Shown one piece after another: positions 57,190-64,000 of a stretch of 64,000 bases of DNA. The position numbers and the translations under genes were made by a program. Below the pieces are notes generated by a model. It saw only the letters and a list, made by a program, of their open reading frames with translations. It did not search any database and was not told where the DNA came from. Every line of letters starts with the position of its first letter. Position 1 is the stretch's first letter. The stretch is from Micromonospora sp. NBC_00389 (GTDB lineage Bacteria > Actinomycetota > Actinomycetes > Mycobacteriales > Micromonosporaceae), in NCBI RefSeq assembly GCF_036059255.1, contig NZ_CP107947.1, positions 7,626,001-7,690,000 on the forward strand, given 5' to 3'.

Positions 57190-58131
57190 ATGTTGTTCCG
57201 CGCCACCACCGGGGCCGATCTCGACCGGGTCACCGGCTTCTCCATCGACGACGCGGTCAGCGCGATCGACGCCGACCGCTACCTGGACGAGTTGGGCCAG
57301 GGGATGTACCGGCCGGAGTGGACCTGGATCGCCGAGGTCGACCAGCGGGTGGTGGGCCGCGCGCTGTGGTGGGGGCAGGCGTCCAGCGCGCACCCGGTCG
57401 CCCTGGACTGTCTGCACGTCGAGGCGTCTGTCGACGACCGTGCGGCCGTCGCGGCCGACCTCCTCGGCGCGGGGCTGCGGGCCTTCGCGCAGCAGGGTGC
57501 GCCGAAGCCGCCGCTGTACAACCTGACGCTGCCCAACGACTGGCGCGCCGATGAGTCCGTCTCCGCGGCGGTGGCCTGGCGGCGCAGAGCGGCGCTGGCG
57601 GTCGGGCTGACCGACGAGGTGGAGCGGCTGCGGCTGGAGTGGACGCCGGAGGTCGGGGTGCCCTCGGCCAGCGGCAGGCTCGTCTTCTCGACGGGCTCCG
57701 ACGAGGAGTTCCTGGACGTGTTCCGTCGGATCGCGGTGGGCAGCCTGGACACCGAGACCCGCCGGAACCTTGCGGTCAAGGGCCCGGAGCTCACCGCCCG
57801 GGAGGAGATGGACTTCTACCTGGACTGCCCGGGCGAGCGGGCGTGGTGGCGGCTGGCCCACACCGCCGATGGGACGCTCGCCGGGCTGGCGATCCCGTCC
57901 GCGACACCGTACAACCGCAATGTCGGGTACCTGGGCGTGGTGCCCGAGCTGCGCGGGCACCGCTACATCGACGACGTCCTCGCCGAGATCACCCGGTTCC
58001 ACGCCGAGCAGGGGGCCGAGCTGATCACCGCCACCACCGACACGACGAACGTGCCGATGGCCGCGGCGTTCGCGCGGGCCGGTTACCGCACCGCGCAGAT
58101 CCGGCTGCTCTACTCGGCTCCGGAGTCATGA
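57190..58131 (+). CDS. GNAT-family N-acetyltransferase
   Basis: 313 residues from ATG 57190 (GAGGG upstream). The C-terminal half carries the acetyl-CoA pattern (NVGYLGVVPELRGHRYIDD, then TDTTNVPMAAAFARAGY). The N-terminal half is a degenerate GNAT-like copy, so it is probably a tandem GNAT. The substrate is unknown. Its stop overlaps the end of the convergent LuxR gene by six bases. Confidence 0.85.
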   Translation: MLFRATTGADLDRVTGFSIDDAVSAIDADRYLDELGQGMYRPEWTWIAEVDQRVVGRALWWGQASSAHPVALDCLHVEASVDDRAAVAADLLGAGLRAFAQQGAPKPPLYNLTLPNDWRADESVSAAVAWRRRAALAVGLTDEVERLRLEWTPEVGVPSASGRLVFSTGSDEEFLDVFRRIAVGSLDTETRRNLAVKGPELTAREEMDFYLDCPGERAWWRLAHTADGTLAGLAIPSATPYNRNVGYLGVVPELRGHRYIDDVLAEITRFHAEQGAELITATTDTTNVPMAAAFARAGYRTAQIRLLYSAPES

Positions 58132-60786
58132 GGCGAGCACCGTGGCGAGGTCGGTGCGGGAGGTGACACCGAGCTTGGGGAACGCCCGGTACAGGTGGTG
58201 CCCGACGGTTCGTGGGCTCAGGAACAGCTGCGCGGCGATCTCCCGGTTGGTCGCGCCCGTCGCGGCCAACCGGACGACCTCGCGTTCCTGAGGGCTCAGC
58301 CGGCTGAGCGGTCCGCCCAGGGACGGTTCCGCCGCGTCGCCGCTGGCCCGCAGTTCCGCCCTGGCCCGGTGGGCCCACGGCTCGGCGCCGAGCGCCGTGA
58401 AGGTGTCGAGTGCGTCCCGCAGGTGGCCGCGCGCTTCGAGTTTCCGGCGTGCGCGGCGCAGCCACTCCCCGTAGAGCAGCCCGGTCCGGGCCTGGTCGAC
58501 AGCGCTGCCGGCCCGGTGTAGCCGGACGGCCGACCCGAAATGCTGCTCAGCCTCGCCGTCCGATGCGGTCAGGGCACGACAGCGGTGGGCCAGCGCGGCG
58601 AGCGCCGGGCGACCGGTCGTCTCGGCCCACTCGTCGAGGAGACGCACCGGTTCGGCGGCCCGCTCGGGTCGCCCGGCGCGCACCGCCGCTTCGACGAGAT
58701 CGGGCAGCAGGAAGACGCCGAACAGCGGATGACCGGATGCCGCCCGCGCCGCCTCGAACCGCTGCAGCGCAGCGTCCGCGCGGCCGAGGCCGAGGTCGAG
58801 CAGGCCCAGCGCCCACAGGGCGTCCGCCGTTGCCCGGCCGATTCCACGTGGCTGGGTGTACGACATCGCGTCCCGCGCCAGCCGACGGGCCTGCTCCTCC
58901 TCCCCGCGTACCGCCGCCAGGGTCGCCAGGACGGCGCGCAGGTGGGCGGCCCGGTGCGCCAGGTCGTACCCCTCGGCCAGCCGGAGTCCCTCGGCTGCGT
59001 GCATGGACGCGGCGTCGTGCTGCCCGAGGGTCAGCTCCACCCGGGCGAGCAGGTGCAGCGCGGTGGGCAGCCACCCACCCATGCCGCTGTCCCGGCAGTG
59101 GTCGACGGCCTCGGTCGCGATCTCGTACGCGGCCTCGTCATCGGCGGTCAGGTGGCAGTAGATCCCGGTCATCAGGCGGTCCATGAACCCGGTGTCGGTG
59201 CGACCGCGCGCCGCCACGAGTGGTCGGAGCGCGCGCAGCGCCCCGGGCACATCGCCGGCGAACAGGCAGCCGGGCACGGCCAGCACCGGCTCCGCGGGGG
59301 CCTGGGCCGCTACCGCCGCGATCAGGTCGGCGTTCCCCGAGGAGAACGCAGCGTGCAGGGCGTCCACCAGCAGCGCGGGGAGTTTGTCCGGCCGGCGGGG
59401 ACCGATCTGGTTGGCGCAGTCGAGCAGTATGCGGCCGGCGACGTCCGGGCTGCCGTACCCGAGCTCTACCACCGCCCGGACCCGCGCGAGGTCCGCGGCC
59501 AGGCCGGGGTCCTGCGACGCCACCTCGACCATCGCCGCGAGCCGACCGCCCCGCTCGTCCTGGCCCGCGTCGGCGGCGGCCTGCGCGGCGGCGATGAACC
59601 GGCGCGCCCGGTCCTCCGGCTCGGCCGTGAGTTGGGCTGCCCGCTCGTACGCCGCGGAAGCCGACGCGAGCGCCTGCCGGCCGCCGGCCCAGACCGCGAC
59701 CCGCTCCAACTCGTCGGCGACCCGGTCGTCCGGCCCGGTCGCCGCGGCGGCCAACTGCCAGGCGCGCCGATGCGCGTGCTCGGGTGCGACGAGTACCGCC
59801 GCCATCGCCTGGTGCGCGGCGACCCGGCCGGCGAACGGGCTGCCCTGGTACGCCGCGTACCGGATCAGCGGATGCCGGAAGCGCAGCACACCGCCGGTCA
59901 GCACGATGAGATCGGCGCGCTCGGCAGGCTCCAGGTCACCGACCGTCGCGCCCGCGGCCCGCAGGATCAGGTCGAGTGTTCCGGTGTCGTCCGCGGCTGC
60001 CATCAGCAGCAGCGCCCGGGTGGCCTCGGGGAGCCGGCGGATCTGATCCTGGAAGGCGTCCAGGACCCGGTTCGAGGGCGCGGACAGCGTCAACGGGCTG
60101 AGCTGACCGGCGCGCTGTGTCGGAGTCAGTGCGGCGGAGAGTTCCCGCAGCGCGAGCGGGTTGCCCTGCGCCTCGTCCAGGATCCTCTCCCGGACGTACG
60201 GCGGCAGGTCCACGACCAGTGCCGCGGCGGCCTCCTGGTCGAGCCCCGCGAGGTGCAGCGTGGGAAGCCCGACGACCCCGGCCACGCCGGCGGTGTCCCG
60301 GGCGGCGAAGATCAGCACGACGCCCTCGACCTGCAAACGGCGGGCGGCGAACGTCAACGCGTCCACCGATGCCCGGTCGAGCCACTGCACGTCGTCCACC
60401 AGGCAGAGCAGCGTCCCCTCGCCGGCCGCCTCCGCCAGCATGGTGAGCACGGCCAGGCCGATGACGAAGCGGTCCCGCACCGTGTCGTCGGTGAGCCCGA
60501 AGACCGCCCGCAGTGCCCTGGCCTGGGGGCCGGGCAGCTGGTCGACGAGGTCCATGACCGGCAGGAACAACTGGTGCAGGCCGGCGAAGGCCAGCTCGGT
60601 CTCCGACTCCAGGCCATCGATCCGCAGCACCCGCATCCCGGACGCGCGAGCGGCGGCGTAGTCGAGCAGCGCGGTCTTGCCGATGCCGGCTTCGCCGTGG
60701 ATCAGCAGAGTGCTGCTCGCGCCGTCCACGGCAGCGTCCAGCATCCGGTCGATCTGGTCGCGCTCGACCGCCCGGCCCTGCATCAC
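58126..60786 (-). CDS. Large LuxR-family (LAL) regulator with AAA ATPase
   Basis: 886 residues. Walker A GEAGIGKTALL near 32-42, Walker B LLCLVDDVQWLD, a helical TPR-like middle region and a C-terminal helix-turn-helix (LSPQEREVVRLAATG, LFLSPRTVGHHLYRAF). LAL regulators control sugar use or secondary metabolism; the targets here are unknown. GTG 60786 or ATG 60783 is the start. A -10-like TAGGTT on the minus strand lies near 60877. Confidence 0.9.
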   Translation of the reverse strand: MMQGRAVERDQIDRMLDAAVDGASSTLLIHGEAGIGKTALLDYAAARASGMRVLRIDGLESETELAFAGLHQLFLPVMDLVDQLPGPQARALRAVFGLTDDTVRDRFVIGLAVLTMLAEAAGEGTLLCLVDDVQWLDRASVDALTFAARRLQVEGVVLIFAARDTAGVAGVVGLPTLHLAGLDQEAAAALVVDLPPYVRERILDEAQGNPLALRELSAALTPTQRAGQLSPLTLSAPSNRVLDAFQDQIRRLPEATRALLLMAAADDTGTLDLILRAAGATVGDLEPAERADLIVLTGGVLRFRHPLIRYAAYQGSPFAGRVAAHQAMAAVLVAPEHAHRRAWQLAAAATGPDDRVADELERVAVWAGGRQALASASAAYERAAQLTAEPEDRARRFIAAAQAAADAGQDERGGRLAAMVEVASQDPGLAADLARVRAVVELGYGSPDVAGRILLDCANQIGPRRPDKLPALLVDALHAAFSSGNADLIAAVAAQAPAEPVLAVPGCLFAGDVPGALRALRPLVAARGRTDTGFMDRLMTGIYCHLTADDEAAYEIATEAVDHCRDSGMGGWLPTALHLLARVELTLGQHDAASMHAAEGLRLAEGYDLAHRAAHLRAVLATLAAVRGEEEQARRLARDAMSYTQPRGIGRATADALWALGLLDLGLGRADAALQRFEAARAASGHPLFGVFLLPDLVEAAVRAGRPERAAEPVRLLDEWAETTGRPALAALAHRCRALTASDGEAEQHFGSAVRLHRAGSAVDQARTGLLYGEWLRRARRKLEARGHLRDALDTFTALGAEPWAHRARAELRASGDAAEPSLGGPLSRLSPQEREVVRLAATGATNREIAAQLFLSPRTVGHHLYRAFPKLGVTSRTDLATVLAS

Positions 60787-61020
60787 GTACCCCCGTCGTC
60801 ACCGGTCCCGCCGGCCGCCGTAGCGCCGACGCGACGCCGTGCAGCCGCCCGCCGAACCTCGGAGGCGCAGGTCATGAACCTAGCCGATTGCATTTCTTTC
60901 GCCGCGCCGAGCGTCTGGGCGTCAGCGGCGGCCGACTCCGCGCGCGCCGCGGGTCGGGCGGTGGCCCGGCCCGCGGCGTCGGTCGTTCCGGGGCCGGACG
61001 CATCCGCCGCGAGTCGCGGA

Positions 61021-62358
61021 TCACCCCGAGGCGACGGCCTTCAGGATCGCGTCGCGGGACGCGGTCACCTCCCGGCGCAGCTCGTCCAGGTCCACGCCGA
61101 CCAGGTGCCCGCCCGCCTTGCGAATCCGTCCGGCCACCACGACGGTCTCGATGTTGCGGGGGTCCGCCCCGAGCACCAGGGTGCCGACCGCGTCGTTGAG
61201 CGGCATCGTGTTGATGTCATCGGCCCTGACCACCAGCAGGTCCGCCTGCTTGCCCGGGGTGAGGGAGCCGGTCACGTCGCCGAGTCCGTTGGTACGGGCC
61301 CCCTGCAGCGTGGCGAAGTCCAGCACGTCGCGGGTGGTGATCCGGTACGGCACGGTGTCCGTGCCGTAGGCGGCGTCTACCGCACGCATGCGCTGGATCG
61401 CGTGCACTGCTCGCATCTGGGTGAACATGTCGCTGGCCAGTGCGACCTCCACGTCGATGCTGAGCCCGGGCCGGATACCGGCGGCCAGCGCCTCCTCGAT
61501 CGCGGGCACCGCCGTCTCCAGACCGATCTGCGCGTCGGAGGTCGGCGCCAGCGACACGGTCACCCCGGCGTCGCCCATCGCCCGCCACGCGTCCGCAGTG
61601 AGGCCGGTGGCGTGGATAAGGGTCAGGCCCGGGTCGAGCAGGCCGTCGGCGGCCCAGCGCAGGATCGCCGCAGAGGACGGCGCGCCGAACACCGCGTCGA
61701 TACTGACACCGAGGCCGAGATCGTGGGCGACGGCCGCGAGTTCCCGCCCGTAGGCCAGTGCCGGGCCGGCGATCTCATCGGTGGCCAGCGCTGCGAGGCG
61801 CAGCGTCACCAGGCCGTCACTAACCCCGTGGTACGCCCCACGCAGGCGTTCCAGGTCGCCGGGCCACTGGCGGTCCCAGTCGCCGAAGTGTGGCCCCATC
61901 GATGCGTGCACGCCCCGGATGCCGGTGTCGACCAGCGCCTGGATCGCCGCGTCCGAATGCGCCGCCGTGCGGGAGTTGTGCGAGAAGTCCAGCATCGTGG
62001 TGATGCCGGCATCGAGGGCGGTGAGCGCGGCGAGGCGGGTGCCCACGTACATGTCGTGCGGCGTGTATGCGGGCGCGACCCTGGCCAGCGTCGACATCAC
62101 GTACTCCCCCAGGTCGGTCACGTCGGGGATGCTGCGACGCAACTGCGCCTGCCAGGCGTGCCGGTGGGTGTCGACGAATCCGGGGCTGACGATCCGCCCG
62201 GCCGTGTTGATCACGGTGGCGCCCGCCGCTTCCGGATGCGACCGAAGGTCGGGGCCGACCGCGACGATCCGGTCCCCGCGTACCAGCACGTCACCTCGCT
62301 CCAGGTCGCCGATTCGCGGGTCCATCGTGACGACCGTGCCTCCGGTGAACAACAGCAT
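61021..62358 (-). CDS. Metal-dependent amidohydrolase (ATZ/TRZ-like)
   Basis: 445 residues from ATG 62358, with GAAGGAG eight bases upstream. Metal-binding HxH is His65/His67 in VDTHRHAWQ; further ligands are likely in the LIHATGL and SIDVEVALASDMF segments. The composite beta domain ends in GSLTPGKQADLLVVRADD. The family removes amino or chloro groups from heterocycles or guanine-type substrates; the exact one is unknown. An earlier GTG at 62388 overlaps the stop of the upstream gene, so coupled translation is possible. Confidence 0.88.
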   Translation of the reverse strand: MLLFTGGTVVTMDPRIGDLERGDVLVRGDRIVAVGPDLRSHPEAAGATVINTAGRIVSPGFVDTHRHAWQAQLRRSIPDVTDLGEYVMSTLARVAPAYTPHDMYVGTRLAALTALDAGITTMLDFSHNSRTAAHSDAAIQALVDTGIRGVHASMGPHFGDWDRQWPGDLERLRGAYHGVSDGLVTLRLAALATDEIAGPALAYGRELAAVAHDLGLGVSIDAVFGAPSSAAILRWAADGLLDPGLTLIHATGLTADAWRAMGDAGVTVSLAPTSDAQIGLETAVPAIEEALAAGIRPGLSIDVEVALASDMFTQMRAVHAIQRMRAVDAAYGTDTVPYRITTRDVLDFATLQGARTNGLGDVTGSLTPGKQADLLVVRADDINTMPLNDAVGTLVLGADPRNIETVVVAGRIRKAGGHLVGVDLDELRREVTASRDAILKAVASG

Positions 62359-62384
62359 TGGGGTGTCTCCTTCGCTACGTGTGG

Positions 62385-63113
62385 TCACTGCTGGTGGAAC
62401 ACGTATCCGGCGTGGTGCAGCACGCCGTCGGTGAACAGGCCATACGCCCAGAAGCCCAGGTCGTCGTGGTAGACGATCCGGTCGCCGTCGATCCAGAACG
62501 ACCCCTGGTACGCGTGTGGCCGACCACCCCGTGTCTCGTCGTACCGGCCGTCGGCGGTGAGTTCCTGGTGCACGAAGCCGCTCTCATCGATCCACATGCC
62601 GAGGTACGGGCTCTGCTCCGACCGCGGGCCGACGTCGGGCTCGATCGGGGCGGGCGTGAGCCGGCGGCCGTTGAAGAGCGCGATCTCACCGTCGACGACG
62701 ATCGCGGCTGCCTGTTCCGGCCACCAGACGATCATCTCCAGGACGGACGCGCCCGAGGTCCGGTCGGCGACCACGGCGAAGGTGGCAGGGTTACCGGGCG
62801 TGAGCGCGCCGACCCGGTCGGCGGGGCGGGCGCGCAGGCCGGCGACGGCGACACCGTCGATGACCGCCGGCACGATGGTCAGTCCGGTGCAGTCGACGAC
62901 GATCGCGCCGTCGTCCTCGGCCGCAGTGTGCAGGCCCGGCCCGACTCCGACGATCACCTCGCCGTCGAGCAGCAGGTCGGCGGCAGAAAGGTCACCAATC
63001 GCCGGGTCGAGCGTGTGGATGGTGGCGTTGACGAACATCAGTGGGCGACGCCGGTCACCGGTATTCGCGGTGATCCTCGCCAGCACCGCCTCGTCGAGCA
63101 TCGGGATGCTCAC
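62385..63113 (-). CDS. Degenerate amidohydrolase composite domain fused to an Atu4866 domain
   Basis: 242 residues from GTG 63113 (GGAGG upstream). Residues 25-145 match the composite beta domain of amidohydrolases (VNATIHTLDPAIGDL, LTPGNPATFAVVAD), but the barrel is missing: where an HxH should follow, the text is VPAVIDGVAVAG. Residues 170-242 match the Atu4866 family (YLGMWIDESGF, GRYDETRGGRPHAYQG, GVLHHAGYVF). It is first in a two-gene operon with the real amidohydrolase. Confidence 0.8.
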   Translation of the reverse strand: MSIPMLDEAVLARITANTGDRRRPLMFVNATIHTLDPAIGDLSAADLLLDGEVIVGVGPGLHTAAEDDGAIVVDCTGLTIVPAVIDGVAVAGLRARPADRVGALTPGNPATFAVVADRTSGASVLEMIVWWPEQAAAIVVDGEIALFNGRRLTPAPIEPDVGPRSEQSPYLGMWIDESGFVHQELTADGRYDETRGGRPHAYQGSFWIDGDRIVYHDDLGFWAYGLFTDGVLHHAGYVFHQQ

Positions 63114-63243
63114 GACGTACCTCCGAAAGGGGTTGGGGTTTGGTCCTCCCACCGTCGGACGTATCGGGGCCGGCAACCAGACCGGGCGTAACCGGGGTGC
63201 GGCGCACCCTGCCTGGTCGAAGCCAGCCTGGTTACCGTTGGTG

Positions 63244-64000
63244 GCATGCCAACCACCGCGCTCGGGACGTTCCTCACCGCTCGGCGTGCCCGGCTCACGC
63301 CGGGCGACGTCGGCCTCGTGTCCAGCGGCGTCCGGCGGGTCGCGGGTCTGCGCCGCGAGGAGGTCGCGGTGCTGGCCGGGGTGAGCGTCGACTACTACAC
63401 CCGTCTGGAGCAGGGACGGGAGCGCAACCCGTCAGCTTCGGTGCTGGACGCCGTGGCCCGGGCGCTGGACCTCGGACCGGACGCCCGCGACCATCTCTTC
63501 CGACTGGCGGACATATCGCCCGGCAGCGCGCCGGGTCCCGCCCGGCCCCGGGTCGAGCAGAGCCTGCGGGAACTGCTCGACGCCTGGCCGGACACTCCGG
63601 CGATCGTCATCGACCGGCGGCTCGACCTGCTGGCCCGCAACGCGCTGGCGGATGCGTTCTACGCGGACTTCGCCGAGGCGGACAGCATCGTCCGGATGAC
63701 CTTCCTGGACCCGGCTGGCGGCACGTTCTTCGTCGACTGGCAGCGAGCCGCCGAGGCGTGCGTGGCGAACCTGCGCCTGGCCCTCGGCCACGACCCGCAC
63801 GACCGGCGGGTGCGGGAGCTGGTCCAGGAGGCGGGTGCGGCCAGCCCGGAGTTCCGCCGGCTGTGGGCGCGCAACGACGTGCAGGGCAAGACGCACGAGA
63901 CGAAGACGTTCCGGCACGGCGCGGTGGGCGAAATGACGCTGTCGTATCACACGTTCGACGTGCGGGGCGCTCCCGGCCAGCAGTTGATCGTGTACCGCGC
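63244..64000 (+). CDS. XRE-family regulator with MmyB-like ligand-binding domain, 3' end cut by window
   Basis: 252 complete codons visible; the frame is open at the window edge. An N-terminal helix-turn-helix (VAGLRREEVAVLAGVSVDYY, RLEQGRERNPSASVLDAVA) is followed by the MmyB/MLTR-type PAS-like ligand domain from about 95 (LLDAWPDTPAIVIDRRLDLLARN). The gene is divergent from the Atu4866-fusion operon with 130 bases between, so it may regulate it. No ribosome site lies before the ATG, so it may be leaderless. Confidence 0.88.

Noticed and set aside
58540..62472. A 1310-codon plus-strand frame across the LuxR regulator and amidohydrolase
   Set aside because: Low-complexity composition with no motif or ribosome site, while both minus-strand genes show catalytic motifs.
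1..64000. tRNA, rRNA, CRISPR arrays, intact insertion sequences, secondary-metabolite cluster
   Set aside because: I looked for direct spaced repeats, tRNA cloverleaf arms, transposase motifs and PKS/NRPS modules and saw none convincing; the FAS II genes are primary metabolism, not a polyketide cluster.

Overview
The window is very GC-rich DNA with strongly GC-biased third codon positions, many GTG starts, Shine-Dalgarno sites of the GGAGG type and several probably leaderless genes. This points to an actinomycete. Gene content (FAS II cluster with a PucR-type regulator and a carboxyltransferase, DUF3145, F420-type oxidoreductase, many LuxR regulators, CebR-type operator, c-di-AMP riboswitch) suggests Micromonosporaceae, most likely Micromonospora. 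That assignment is inference from content; no rRNA or tRNA is present to confirm it. I see no CRISPR array, no intact insertion sequence and no secondary-metabolite cluster; most of the window looks like chromosomal housekeeping and regulatory genes.

Layout. 1-7.1 kb: end of a response regulator, then the type II fatty-acid synthase operon (fasR-type regulator, fabD, fabH, acpP, fabF, acyl-CoA carboxylase beta subunit), closed by a hairpin terminator. 7.1-16.4 kb: a double-RCK membrane protein, a GH3 lipoprotein, DUF3145, a small conserved protein, carbonic anhydrase, an alpha/beta hydrolase and a HelD/HelR-like ATPase. 16.4-23.5 kb: a CDF metal exporter behind a palindromic AT-rich site, a ydaO-type c-di-AMP riboswitch controlling a secreted cell-wall protein, a pfkB-surE pair, a STAS protein, a 47-residue poly-Asp lipoprotein and a membrane protein. 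23.6-31.3 kb: a CebR-controlled GH74-CBM2 xyloglucanase, a BON/peroxiredoxin/DsbA group and a MalT-like regulator. 31.4-35.8 kb: an enoyl-reductase-like protein, a striking fusion of a MerR HTH to sliding-clamp domains, and a seryl-tRNA synthetase. 35.8-40.5 kb: a four-gene redox operon on the minus strand (di-heme membrane protein, NuoF-like flavoprotein-ferredoxin, thioredoxin lipoprotein, CcdA). 40.6-49.2 kb: secreted alpha-amylase, L,D-transpeptidase, a two-component/ABC exporter operon, a hydrolase and a site-2 protease. 49.2-58.1 kb: alditol oxidase with a PH/DivIVA-like membrane protein, ArsR-AHSA1 pair, a phage-tail-like glycosidase pair, a PduX-like kinase, a DHFR-like protein and a GNAT enzyme. 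58.1-64 kb: a large LuxR regulator, an amidohydrolase, a degenerate amidohydrolase fused to an Atu4866 domain, and a divergent XRE/MmyB-type regulator cut by the window edge.

The observations I would follow first are the MerR-sliding-clamp fusion (33216-34358), the riboswitch with an alternative hairpin before the start codon (17538-17670), the membrane redox operon (35766-40464), the phage-tail-like pair (53781-55081), and a set of long perfect intergenic palindromes, two of which share a related core, at 3' ends of genes (19401, 35778, 46878, 49158).
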